This document shows, in pieces, positions 50,981 through 62,094 of a stretch of 64,000 nt of DNA (position 1 is its first letter; every line of letters starts with the position of its first letter). The notes below the pieces were generated by a model. The model saw only the letters and a program-made list of their open reading frames with translations, was not told the origin of the DNA and made no database searches. The translations under genes and the position numbers were made by a program. Source of the stretch: Dicaeum eximium (Eukaryota; Chordata; Aves; Passeriformes; Dicaeidae); the NCBI GenBank assembly GCA_013396995.1, contig VWZP01001727.1, positions 1 to 64,000 on the forward strand, in the 5' to 3' direction.

Positions 50981-51442
50981 TACAGTCTGTGTTTCAGACA
51001 GCTCTGTCTTTTGCTTATGTACCTCATGAAAATTCAAGTCTTTCACAATGCTTAGCTTTTGCTGCACTCTCACTCCATCACTGTTGCCAATACATAAAGT
51101 TCCTTGGCACATCAGGGCAGACAAACTGTTTCTCTGGATGGCTCATTTTTCCAGAAATGACATGTGTCACAAAGCAGCTCAGACTCCTTAAACCCTACAT
51201 TCATTCCCAGCCAGTCAATATATTCTCATGCCCTTGTATACAACCTTCAGTCCTTGAAAGGAAGAAGAATTAACTTCCATAAAATCAATCCTCAGTATTC
51301 CTAGCATAACTGACTGTCACACCTAAAGTCTCTGCTTCGCCAAACATCCTTCTCATCCTTTAGGGGGAAGAAAGGGATAACACCAACTTCAGGAATTCAC
51401 ACCCTCAGAAAAAGCACAAGTATTTATGGAGGTAGGAAAATG
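50981..51442. other. Unique non-coding DNA
   Basis: No gene is seen. The 126-codon plus-strand frame at 50893-51273 overlaps a 69-codon minus-strand frame and resembles no family I know. Confidence 0.45.
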
Positions 51443-51461
51443 CCATGCCTTCGTGGCATGG
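51443..51461. repeat. Hairpin CCATGCC-TTCGT-GGCATGG (second copy)
   Basis: A perfect 7-bp stem has a TTCGT loop. Its central 17 bases are identical to 38716-38732. It lies in an 80-codon minus-strand frame (51424-51666) that I could not assign. Confidence 0.8.
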
Positions 51462-51764
51462 AGAGAATTATGTCCTCCTTTTGTTGGAGATAGACTCTCT
51501 GAACACTTGCAGCATCATTTTTCCATTTCTGGGCCAGAGAAACTGCCCCAGCCACTCTTTGCAGAGTCTGAGCAAGCAGTGAGACTTGCTTGAGGCTATA
51601 CATAATTCTTAAGATTGTACTTTGAAGAATGATTTTAACACAAAAGGGATTTTTTTCTCCTTTCAATCTAAAAGGCTTATAGTGACACTTATTTCTATTG
51701 GTCAGCTACATGAAAAGAGTAGGTCTGCCAGACATTACAGTATGTGGGTAGTGCTGATCAGGGG

Positions 51765-51805
51765 AAAAAAAAAAAAAAAAAAAAAAAAAACAAAACAAAA
51801 AAAAA
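51765..51805 (+). repeat. Poly(A) tract (A26 plus interrupted A-rich)
   Basis: A run of 26 A is followed by CAAAACAAAAAAAAAC. There is no polyadenylation signal just upstream and no recognisable retrocopy body. It is the longest homopolymer in the window. Confidence 0.9.
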
Positions 51806-54800
51806 CACCAAGATTTACACCTGTGGGTAGTTTATAACTCTGCTAGTCTTCCTTCTTAGTCTGCCTTTTCTAAGGCCAAAAGCTTCTTTGGAGCTGTGCT
51901 TATGACATGACTCCAACATGTAAAGGGATATGTCGGTAAGAGTTTACTTTGCTTCTTCAAAGTGCTGTTCTTGCAGACACACAGGCTCTCATCCCAAAAG
52001 GAAACACTTCATCTATTCAGTATCCATCACAAATGTTCCACTCACTGTCCCAGTGTTATTGCCTGGCTGGGCACATTTAAGCAGAAACAGCAGGGAAAAA
52101 TGCAGATGCTGAGGTAAGAGCCTGGGAGAGGAGGAGAGCAGGGCTGCCCAAAGAGAATATGTGGAGGACTCAAACACCAAAATCCTTCAATCTCTAACCA
52201 GGAATGGAATGCTCAACAACTAGCAGAAAACAGCTCCTGAATGACAGTAGGAAAAGTACAAATGTGACTGACATGGCATTTACAAAATTAAGACTCAAAT
52301 CTTTGGCACTTTCTAAAAGCATTTTTTGAAAGAAAATTGTGTTACTGGTGCACTAGCATGGGGAATAACTCTCCTCCAAGCCTCTGACAAAATAGCCCAT
52401 TGAATGATGACTGGTAGACTTTGCATAATTCAGAAAAAAAGAAATAAAAATCAAATTTGAGTAGCTGAGCAGAGTATATATTGACATTGAATGGTCATTA
52501 TGTTCTGGTCAACTGTTAGAAAGCTATTAGAAGATGGCATCTGTTTTTCAGAAGAGAACCATACTTAAATAGGACTTTTAATTCTTACACATAAGTGATT
52601 CATTTTTTTTAGTCATACTTGGTCACAATTTTTTCAGACATATTTCTTCTTTCCCCTTCTGATAAACAAAGCATAAATCTGTTGCAAATCTGATGGATAC
52701 CACTCCATCCTCTGTCAGTCATGGTCTACTTACAGGTAAGAAGACACTTTTACTATAAGGTCCAAATCATTACTCGGTTTTTCACACTCCTAAAACACCA
52801 GTGTCCTACTTCCTTCTTCAGCCCAATCTCAACCTCTTAAATAATTGAGTCCAAGTTTCCACATTATGTGCAAATATAGTCATTTCTATTTGAAAGAAGG
52901 CAGGAAAATTAAACACAGTATGTCATTCTAGAACAGGGGCACTGCTTAGATACTAATGACAATTAGCATACAGAGGTATATGCAGGCTATGGACTGGTTT
53001 AATGTGAGAAAATCCATAAACTCCCCCAGAAGATGCTCTAGCCAGTGCAGGAAAGATATAAAATCCAAAAATTAAAAAATGAGCTAAATGCTGCTTATCC
53101 ACCCACAGACTTGGGGTTCTTTCGTAAAGCCTACTGAGTACAGAGAAATACAGAGATAATATGAAAGTTTCTTCTGGTGTTCTTTAGGGAATTAACGGAA
53201 AACATAGGGAAGAATTAAATAATATTTTCATTGGCTGGGATGTCCATTTCAGCAATTCAGAGGACAAAAGATTACCTTGAGAAGCTAGGAGGAGTTCAAA
53301 CTTGCAAGGAGTTTCAAAAGTCAAGTGCAAAAGAGGTTAGCACCAGAGGATGCAATAAAAAGGTAGATTAGTCCATGATCCAAGGTAAAAGCATTGTTCT
53401 TTAACAGCTTACACAATGCTGCAAAACTGTATGGTGTGCTGCCAGCAAACAGCATCAATAATATGCTTTTGGAATGGCAGCTTTTGCTTTTGGTGCTCAT
53501 TTAAAACTGGTTCTTGTCTCTTTTATACCATGGCTCATCCTGTGTTGCTGTTCTGGACGAATTCTTTCCTTTTTGATTTGATATTTCTTGGATCCTCAAT
53601 CCTTTAGCAACTTATCTTTTAATTGTCACACTGAACAAAATACAGCAGTACTACTTCTTGGTATTGTCCTTAAGTGTTATTTCTGAAGCCCTGTCAGAGG
53701 GATTGACCTTCCACTCTCTTGCTCTGAGTCAACAGGTAGTCACCAGAGACCAGGCTGAGCTGTTTCTCTTGCAATACTTCTCCATCCCTGAGTTTTGTGC
53801 CCGAAGGTCGGTAACTTCCCAAAAGTCAAGAGAGCATCACCTTTCACGGATGGTGCTGCAGGCCAACAGATGCAGGTACATACAGCACAATTGCACTCTA
53901 ATGCAAACAACCGGTGTTTTATTCCAGTGAGGGGCTTTACAAACTGTGCAGTTTTCAATTCTTAACTGCTGTAACAAGTTACTCTCAGGAAAACTAAGCA
54001 TAAAGGCTCAATTTTACCCTTCACCAGTTCAGAACCAATTGTTTTATGAACCCCATTAGGAAATATTTGTTTATGGTTCCTCTGGACCAGAACCCTTGTA
54101 TTTCTCTACTATTGGTTAGGATTTCTCTTCCACCATGACCCACTATGCCCATCTCTGGACAGACAACTGCACAGGCCAGGAACTGTGATTTATTTCAGTT
54201 ACACAGCACAATAATTTTGAGTCTATTATTCCCATTCTGCAAGGAAAAATAGCTTTTAAAACCATAATATGCACAAGCAGTCAAAGTCCTGAAAAGATAC
54301 ACATTGGCTGTTTTAATTGGGAAATTCAGAAAAGTTTTAGCTGTATAAAATATTTTAAGCTGGAAAAAAAAAGGTAAAAAGAACAAACCATTGAATAGCT
54401 GTATTTATGACAGTTCTGCACTGCCTTCACAGTGGAAGCACCTCTGTTCATGAAAACAGTCATAAAGAAGTTCAAAACAGGCACTTGCTAAGATGCTACC
54501 CTGAATGTAGCCAATATTTGGGATCATTTTAGAAATCTACAGCTACTGAAGGCTTGGATAATCTGTACTTTTGCTACTTGGTTTTCAAATGCAGAACACA
54601 AGCTCAGCAGCCCTTACAAAACATTGCAACTGTGGAGTGATGAGGGCAAATGCTGATAGAAGGACTTTACCTACTTCTGGTTGAAGCTGTGCAATGTCCT
54701 CACATCTCAAACACACAAAGGAGGTGACTCTCCCATTTCATTCATTACTACAATCCTGACCTTAATTCTTTCTAGATATTTTGCTAGGAATATGCATTTT

Positions 54801-55204
54801 CAAACACAGCTCGCTCCAAGCTGTGCCCTTGGCAGCACATGAATCACCAGAGCAGCTCTTGGAAACCTTCATTGCTTGCAGAAGGTTCAGTCTACTCCAG
54901 AGCTCCTACACAGACACGTAAGAGGTGGCAGGACAGGAGGACACGTGGCACTGCACACTGCTGTGCAGAGAGGAGGGCTCTCACCTGTGCAGGCACGTGC
55001 AGTAGTGTGCTGCAATCCCCAGCAGTCCGTTCTATTCAAAATTTTACTGCCTTCTCATATCAGCTCCAAGGGCCAGTAGAATCACAGAGATAAAGGGGAA
55101 CAAGAGATGCTTACAGATCCTCCTGCCCTACTGTAATTTACAGCCTTTACATCCCTTCCTGATGTCTGGTTGCTTCCTTCATCACCACCCTGCTTTTACC
55201 ACTG
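51806..55204. other. Unique non-coding DNA
   Basis: No gene or interspersed repeat is recognised over about 3.4 kb. Frames are at most 90 codons. A small perfect inverted repeat CTGCACA/TGTGCAG with a four-base loop lies at 54951-54968, in a GC-richer patch at 54870-55020. Confidence 0.5.
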
Positions 55205-55336
55205 TGAGAGAAAACGATGAGGCAAGAGGAAGAGGCCTGCAATCGTGGAGAAACCCAGTGATAGCCCAGCTAATAACATGAAATAAAACACATTGTGCTT
55301 CCCTGCTCCTCTGAGAGAAAATGATGAAGCAAGAAG
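55205..55336 (+). repeat. Diverged 25-bp direct repeat, period 107 bp
   Basis: TGAGAGAAAACGATGAGGCA (from 55205) and TGAGAGAAAATGATGAAGCA (from 55312) match at 22 of 25 positions over 55205-55229 and 55312-55336. All three differences are transitions. CCCTGCT precedes both copies. It looks like an old tandem duplication of about 107 bp, now largely decayed outside this core. Confidence 0.65.
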
Positions 55337-57013
55337 CCAGCTCTCATCATGCAGGAGTCTGGCTTAAGGAAAAAAAAAGGAACACCACATGATGGCCGAA
55401 GAAAAATATTTTGGATTGTGTGTTAAAAATTGCTCAATTTTCTGTATTCCATACCTGACCAGTTTTAGGTCTTTCTTCATACTCACACCTGTGAAGTTGT
55501 CAGGCCTGGTAAAAGGGAAGGGGTCCTACAGTATTTAACAATAAATCACACTCTCAGCAAGCTGTAACAGCCATCCTGTTTCAGAAAGCACGTGTAAGTT
55601 GTTTTGCCTGTGGATTATTCCCTCCAATAACTCACAAAGAAACTCCTTGTTGCTGTCTATATTCCAAGAAAAACTCTGATGACTGTATTGAGGGAAGACA
55701 GTTGCCTTCTTCTGTTTACTTATTACCTGTAAGACTGCTCAAAAGAGTGACAATTTTATTGTGTTTAGTCTTTTCCCCAAAAGCTAAATGGTTAGAAATG
55801 TAATCAAATAAAATGTCTTTGGAGCCCATTTCATACTCTTTCAGCTAAGATTTTAATTTTTAGTAGATTTTTACCTTTTTTCTCCAAAACCAGTAAGTAT
55901 TTATGACCTGTCATAGAGGAAAAAAAATAAAAAAAATAAAAGAGTTGAAAAGCTCCGACTCACCAATTTATTGCTTCTTGTCATCATCTCTGACCATGGC
56001 TGGATCTTGTAATTTAAACTTTTATTTCATTTATTCTTTGAACAGTTTGACTTCTTGGGGAAACATGAAAGCAATCAAATCCAGGCTGAGAAGCATCCCA
56101 AATACATAACATTATATTCAATTTGCCTTTTAAAAAAAATTTCTCTTTCTACTATCTCTGACTTACTGAGCATACAGAGACTACATATTCTTTGCTATTT
56201 TAAAAAGGAGCTCTTTGAAAATAAGCAAAGGCAAAAGTCAATTTTTGAGATGCAGAAGAGTATTAATACCTGAAATTTTAGTTTCCCACTGTAAGTCCAC
56301 ATTTCTTTGCAGCAGTTTCATTTTTATCAGGGTTTCATCAGAGTACAATGATAAACAGCTGTTACATACCCTTAGGCTCACAAGCAGTTGAGTAAAAATC
56401 TGCAATTTCAGGAATGTTCAATTGCTAGATTTTTAATAAATACATTGTGTCATGCAGCTGCATATAGCAGACATATATAACATATTAGTATTAGAGGCAC
56501 ATACATATTATATAACTTCATTCTAATAATGCATTTATACCCTGATTTATAGAAGCTTAATCATAAGTAGAGACAAATTAAAAAGTGCATAATAATTTTC
56601 AGCTCAGAGACCAGCACCTACTGTTCTGCACAGGGATTAATATCTTACTTAAAAACCACTATGTAATTTGGAAGGAAATAATCTCCCATGTTTGCATCTA
56701 TCTAGCAAAAGGAGGTGATTAATGCTCAAGATATTTTCCACAATGAAAGAATTTGCTTCCTCTATACCTTTTGATTTACTCTCCCCTATTTTTGTGCTGT
56801 ATTTTGATAAAGGACATTGCACCCATCCATCAGGACTGGTCTTAATCTCTGTACTAACCCAGTTCCTGAAGTCCTCAGGCTTCATGCAAACCATTAGTAC
56901 TTGTATACAACCATATTACCAGATACAAAGCAGCTCCTTGCAGCCACACTACTCTTTTATTTAGCCTCCATATTTATTTAGCCTCTTATAAGAAAAAATA
57001 TAATCAAGAAAAG
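55337..57013. other. Unique AT-rich non-coding DNA
   Basis: No gene is seen; frames are at most 81 codons. An A-rich AAAATAAAAAAAATAAAA tract lies at about 55919-55940. Confidence 0.5.
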
Positions 57014-57644
57014 GTGCCAGAATTCTTTGTGCAAAGAGATATTGATTGCATAATTTTATGGCAGCAGCCTTATTTCCTACCAGTTGCCAATATATTGGAT
57101 CACAAGTTGCTTTCTCTCAAAATCAGTACAACTGATGTTTTTCTCAGAAGGTTTTCCAATACACCCAAGAAGAGGAGAGTCCCCTGGCAGTGCTGTACAG
57201 CAGAATGGTCTGCCAGGGAGGGCTGCAAGGGGCAGCAGTACACCATCACCACCCAACCAGGTACCACCTCCCCCAGGCACAAACTCCCACCCAGCAGGGA
57301 TCCCATCCTGGCTCCAAGACCTTGCCTTCCTGAAAACACACAGCACTCCCGTCCCTGTCCTGGAGGCTCACTGCACGGGAACCAAAACCCTAAACCTCCA
57401 CGGCTCCCTTGGTCCTTTGCCCTTTCTCCCTTCCCCTCCCAGCTGTCCCTCCCTGAGGCCATCTCAGCACACAGCAGATGTGGCTTGTGTCCCCTCAGCC
57501 TGCCCTCCACACCTGCAGGACAAGAGCCACCCCAGCGGCCACACGGAAGGAAGCTCCTACCTGCAAAACAGAAACCCCAGGCAGACCTTGCAAGCCACAT
57601 TTAACAAGAATGCTGTCACCTGTTTGGCTATGACATCTGCCTAA
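57014..57644. other. GC-rich patch with three long overlapping open frames
   Basis: Frames of 196 codons (57014-57604) and 186 codons (57084-57644) on the plus strand and 166 codons (57100-57600) on the minus strand overlap. The encoded sequences are proline/serine-rich low-complexity without recognisable domains. Three long frames in one place reflect a C-rich, stop-poor composition. A few CpGs (CAGCGGCCACACGG near 57533) are present. It could be a non-coding exon or a GC-biased patch; a protein gene is unlikely. Confidence 0.45.
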
Positions 57645-58682
57645 ATATAATTTAAATATCAGAAAATACCCGGTTTTAATGCTAATTTGAATATTTTTAC
57701 TAACACTTGTTGAAAGGAGATGATAACTTGCCAGGAGCACAAATGCTCCAGGAGATACTGCATCCCAGTCTGACTACCAGCATTTATTCCCTGCAGCTTA
57801 TTGCTCAAAATGGGATAAATGCTGGAAAATCTTTCAACTCACAGCACACAGGAGCCACAGTAGAAAGCAATGTTTGTTTTAGAAATAAGATTACAACATA
57901 TAGAGTGATTCATAAATATTTGCATGTTATAATTCTTTCTGCAAATTAGTTGGTAAGTCAATCCACACAGGAATGAGATTCTTCCCCTACAAAGGGAATG
58001 AGCCACAGAATTCTTACTGCCTGTGAGGTCTGGCCACTTTCTCCCTCCCAGAGCTCTCTCCTCATTTCGTGCAAGCAAAAAGTTACTAGCTTTTCTTTTG
58101 CACATCTTCTTACTTGGAGCTGTGTGGGAAAGGCAGCCATTCCCAAAAGGCAACAGAAATGGCAGGAATAAAGCAATGGCCAAGTCCAAAACAGAGCTGA
58201 TGATTCAGTCACCTTCCTGCAGTTCCTTCCTTCGATTGTACAAAGAGTGTAAATACTTGGCTGCCACACAGTCAACATGCTCCAGCTCCAGCGTCTAAAG
58301 AGCACAACCAGACTTAGAAATACTTTTTACAGTGATATTAAAGAAATCCCTAGCAATACTGGGGAAAGCAAAAGGCTAATTAGCTCTCAACAGGGATGCA
58401 GAATAATGCACACTCTCAAGGGTGCTTTTCCTGAAGTCCAGGTATCTGAAATGCCAGTGCCACATTCTCTTCCTCCTGCCTGACCTAAGGATATGTGGAG
58501 ACTGGAGATCCCTCTCCAGGCTGATGAATGGCAAATCAAGAGTACATGGAATTGTACTGAGTCACTTCTCTCTCCTTCCTCAAACACCATAGAAAGAAAG
58601 GGAGGGAACACGAAAGGTTGGAGAAAAACAAGTCACAAAACAGTGATCACATGGCAGCCCAAAAGCAAAGTAGTCACCCACC
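57645..58682. other. Unique non-coding DNA
   Basis: No gene is supported. Frames of 115-116 codons on the minus strand (57839-58305) overlap each other in different frames and a 91-codon plus frame, with no recognised domain. Confidence 0.5.
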
Positions 58683-58709
58683 ATGCTGTCTGCATGAAGC
58701 AGACAGCAT
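58683..58709. repeat. Perfect 11-bp inverted repeat with five-base loop
   Basis: ATGCTGTCTGC (58683-58693) is the exact reverse complement of GCAGACAGCAT (58699-58709); the loop is ATGAA. The arms contain CAGAC/GTCTG, the SMAD-binding core, in inverted orientation. It is far shorter than a microRNA precursor. It falls inside a 167-codon plus-strand frame (58493-58996) with no recognised domain. Confidence 0.95.
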
Positions 58710-59460
58710 TACGTGGAGACAAAAAAAAACACCTCAAGCTGCAGCTCACAGCCAAAACAGAACAACACAGCCTCCTGCTGTGCCTTGTGGGCTTCCTGCT
58801 CAGCAATGATGTTGCTCTCCCAGGCCTCCAGCATAAGGGTTGCCCCTCCTATGAGAAAGAGAAAATAGCAGGTGCAGGACTTCACTTAGGAATAAGCACT
58901 CTTAAGCCCCCCTTTCCCCCACTCCCCTCCATTCAGACAGACAGGTGTGCTCACTGGGCAGTTTTGCTCTTTTTTCACACTGAGTTGGACTCCTGAACAG
59001 ACAAGAAAGCATCAGGGAGAGGTGGCTGCTGCAAACACATCAGCTGGTGTGTCCTCCTGCTCCACCCAAGGGAAAGTACTGCCTTGGAGACAAGCTTGCT
59101 TAGTGAGTAAACCAGGCTGAGGAGAGAGAAGATGAGCATACCTAAAAATGAAGGAAAATAAACACCCTAACAAACATAACAAAGAAACTACCCGTGTCTA
59201 CCTGCCACAGGAACAGTACTACACCACTGAAACAACCTGGGCACATGAGGAGGTGTAAATGTGCTTAACCCAGGCAACCACTACTGTGCTGCAAACCACA
59301 CTGAGCCAAGTGCACATCCTTAATCTGATGGCAGTAGTGGTTCCCTTCTCCATTTTGGACATTAATTCTTTTCTTTCCTTATCTCAAACACCTGGCAAGC
59401 TCTGTGAGATCTCTCCCAAATTCCAGCAAATACACCAATTCCTGACCATTTGAATGAGGC
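58710..59460. other. Unique non-coding DNA
   Basis: No gene is supported; the 167-codon frame spanning 58493-58996 has no recognisable domain and overlaps a 63-codon frame in another phase. Confidence 0.45.
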
Positions 59461-59475
59461 TGTTGCTAAGCAACA
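59461..59475. promoter_or_regulatory. Palindromic X-box (RFX-family binding site)
   Basis: TGTTGCTAAGCAACA is a perfect palindrome around one central A. Two inverted half-sites (GTTGCT / AGCAAC) fit the RFX X-box pattern of paired GTTGCY/RGCAAC halves with a short spacer. RFX factors bind as dimers to such sites and control ciliary, immune and other genes. The sequence match is direct; use in vivo is inferred. A single 13-14 bp site can occur by chance, but its full symmetry makes it notable. Confidence 0.6.
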
Positions 59476-59481
59476 CCTTTT

Positions 59482-59560
59482 TCCTTTCTCTTTTGGTTTG
59501 TTTTTTTGGGGCTGGTTTGGTTTGTTTGGGAGGTTTTTTTGTTTTGGTTTGCTTTTTTCT
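59482..59560 (+). repeat. T/G-rich low-complexity tract
   Basis: Runs of T are interspersed with GG, GGG and GGGG (GGTTTGTTTGGGAGG type). The frames on both strands (69 codons plus, 86 codons minus) are composition artefacts. Confidence 0.85.
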
Positions 59561-59673
59561 GTTCAATTGAACTTCCAAGGAAAACAACGTAAGATTAACA
59601 ATCTCAATTTCTTTATGAAAACAGCACCTCAAAAAGCACCTCACTTTTGTACAGACTAACTGTATTTCCTATA

Positions 59674-59747
59674 TTCTTCAAATGAAGTCCTTAAATGAAA
59701 AACAAGTTTCTTCAAATGAAGTCCTTAAATGAAAAACAAGTTTCTTA
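59674..59747 (+). repeat. 34-bp tandem duplication, 2.2 copies
   Basis: A 34-bp unit beginning TTCTTCAAATGAAGTCC and ending AAAAACAAGT occurs at 59674-59707 and identically at 59708-59741, followed by TTCTTA. Perfect identity points to a recent event, or an assembly duplication. Confidence 0.95.
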
Positions 59748-60039
59748 ACAATATGATGTTACGAAATCTTACCTACAGGTCATTTTATACTTTTGGGGGC
59801 TCCAGTGCTAATCAGCTTCCTTACATCCATTTTTTTCCTTCCCACCCATACATCTGCTCCTCTGTGTGAAAGATGGAGGACCCTTTTCCCTAACTGAGTT
59901 ATGGTAAATACATGAGGAAAAAAAATCCACATAAGAGATGACCCAAAGCATGCAATACTAGTGGGAGATTTTCTTTTAATTTCAACAGATTTTGGATCTG
60001 AAGGGAGTCAGACCGTTTATAAATTTCCTTGCAAACACT
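59748..60039. other. Unique AT-rich non-coding DNA
   Basis: Nothing recognisable is seen between the tandem duplication and the next candidate enhancer. Confidence 0.5.
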
Positions 60040-60480
60040 GCACATAAAATCATGAAGCTGTTTCTGTAAGCGGCTCATTAATTTAAAAGGGTGGCTGATC
60101 CCTGAAGGGAAGACCCACTTCAACGGGAAGGTTCTGATGTCACGCCGGGATTTCATTAGTGTACCGGCTAGAAAAAGTGCTGGAATAAAATGTAAATAAC
60201 TAACTAATTATGCATGCAGTACAAAATGGAGCGCCACCAAAGTAATTAGAAATGTCCATAGATGGCAGTCGGAACTGCAAGCTGAGCACAGAGGGTTCGT
60301 GCTCTCCAGCTATGACAACAGAGCCATCACAGAGAGTTTCCAGGCTGCACTGGGGCAAAAAGAGATGGCATTTCCTGAGTGTGCAGCCTGTGACCACATT
60401 TAAATTAACAAAATTATGGGGGATTGAACCACTGCCAAACCAAGGCATTCTGGGTTCCTTGTCTGTCAGAGACTCATGTT
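60040..60480. promoter_or_regulatory. Candidate conserved non-coding element with retained CpGs
   Basis: Eight CpGs fall between about 60069 and 60300 (GTAAGCGGC, CAACGGG, CACGCCGGG, GTACCGGC, GGAGCGCC, AGTCGG, TTCGTGC), in moderate GC. Homeodomain-type cores (CTCATTAATTTAA, AACTAATTATGCATGCA, AAGTAATTAG) are mixed in. ATTATGCATGCA also resembles an octamer-like POU site. Open frames of 76 and 82 codons on opposite strands are unassignable. This is one of the best enhancer candidates in the window by appearance. Confidence 0.4.
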
Positions 60481-62094
60481 AAGGAAGGCTGAAATCTTAC
60501 ACTAGCAGAGAGACAGAACTGGGTTGTTTTCAACAGAGATGAACCTCAGTAAAGACAAATATAGTTCTGTATATTGTCAGTGAAAATGGTGGGAGCTACA
60601 TAGTGACGAGTCAGGAACTAAGATGTTTCTCCTTCCCTTCACCAATTAAAATTTTCTTTTATTTTCATGTCATTATTCTACCTGTAAAACCAAAGGATTC
60701 AATGTAAATGCTTCTTTTTTTTTTTTCNCCTTGTTAGATCTTTTTAATCCTTGGCACAAAGAGATGTAATTTTGAAATTATTTTCCTTCTAATGAAAGTA
60801 CCGTCTTTGCTGGGAGATGTAGGAAACTTTCTTTGTAGAGGATACAATTATGCAGAATGGCACAAATTTTGCTGTCATTTGTAATCCTAAAGCTCCTGTG
60901 GAGCTATTGAAGCTACATGGGCATTTCAGAGAAGAATCTATTTTAACTCTTAGACACTGTCTGCTTTTTTTACAGCAAGAGCTGTCACTTCCCACTCAAT
61001 TCTTCTGCCAAGACATCACTTCTCCTCTGCTGCCATCTGAACTGAGCCCTGTTCTGTCACAGTGATGTGACGCTCACTACCTGGGCCAGAGGTTCCATTC
61101 TGTAAGTCAGGTCACACCTGTAGAGGCATTATTAGCAGCCAAAAGAAACAACATGCAAGGCTACTCAGCCTGTGGGTTTTTCCCTTCTAAAGCCTCCCCT
61201 CCATTTTGATTTAGAAAGTGGTAAACTAAGGACGAGTCTCTCATGTCTCTTGTTCTTGGCTGGGTGTTGTGGGTGCTCCTGCTAGTCCCTTCTTTTTGTT
61301 TCTTGTCATACCATAGTAAAACAAGAAACACCCATCAGTTTTAAGGTTCTTTATGGTTCACACTACTGCCACCGAAGCCAATACATTTCCTCCTAGAGAT
61401 CAGCTTTCTGTGCTTCATGCAAAAGTCTGTCTTGTCATTGCCTTTGTCACATCTATTATAACATCTTCCAAAAATGCTTCTATCTAGGAAAGCCAGATCC
61501 TTCCTCCTATCTTCAGAGATATTTAAAGTATTACACATTACAAGAGGCTTTCCAGCTCGACTAGCAACAATTTTACATATGTTTGTGTAATTTTCTTATA
61601 TGCCACAGGTCTCTCATGTTTAACCCATGCTGGATTAGAAAGTCTTGACCCCCGTCTCCCCAAGGATACCCTGTGTTTTACCTCTTTTGCACCTTTAGGT
61701 GAAAGCAAAGCTTGGCCAGCTCCCAAACCAAAGTTCTGCTCTGAAATGACATCAGGCCTAGTTACTAGGAACTCCTGCAAAATGAGAGCCATCGTCATCA
61801 CACTTGGCACAGTAACCTACATTTTGGAACAGATAAAGTGCAAACTGCTCTTACTGCCTAGTTTCAAGTCAGGTTTACTTTACTTTACTTACCGCCTTGC
61901 TCAAGTCAGGTTTCTGATTTGTGCTCCTGGAGCAAGCACTGCTGTTCCCCTGCTCTCACCTCAGGTCAGCAAAGGCTGTTTTATTAATAACTGAATTCAA
62001 AAGCCAACTAAACTTAAGGCAAGTAAATATTCCTTCCCAAACAAAAAAAGAGCTGATTATCTGATATCTTAGTGCCTTCTGGTAAGATCCCAGG
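60481..62094. other. Unique non-coding DNA
   Basis: No gene is seen; frames are at most 90 codons. The assembly N is at 60728, at the end of a T-run (60715-60726). A TTTACTTTACTTTACTT short repeat near 61875 is flanked by two copies of TCAAGTCAGGTTT. Confidence 0.5.
61864..61912 (+). repeat. Direct repeat TCAAGTCAGGTTT flanking a TTTAC microsatellite
   Basis: Two exact 13-bp copies lie about 36 bp apart, with TTTAC pentamers directly after the first. It is a minor local duplication. Confidence 0.75.

Noticed and set aside
51424..51666. 80-codon minus-strand frame as a retroviral or host exon
   Set aside because: The helical-looking sequence was suggestive, but no family could be matched and no splice or element context exists.
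51765..51790. Processed-pseudogene poly(A) tail
   Set aside because: Same absence of signal, body and target duplication; treated as simple repeat.
58683..58709. microRNA precursor
   Set aside because: The 11-bp stem does not extend; too short for processing.
58493..58996. 167-codon plus-strand frame
   Set aside because: No domain recognised, includes a perfect hairpin, and overlaps other frames; not supported as coding.
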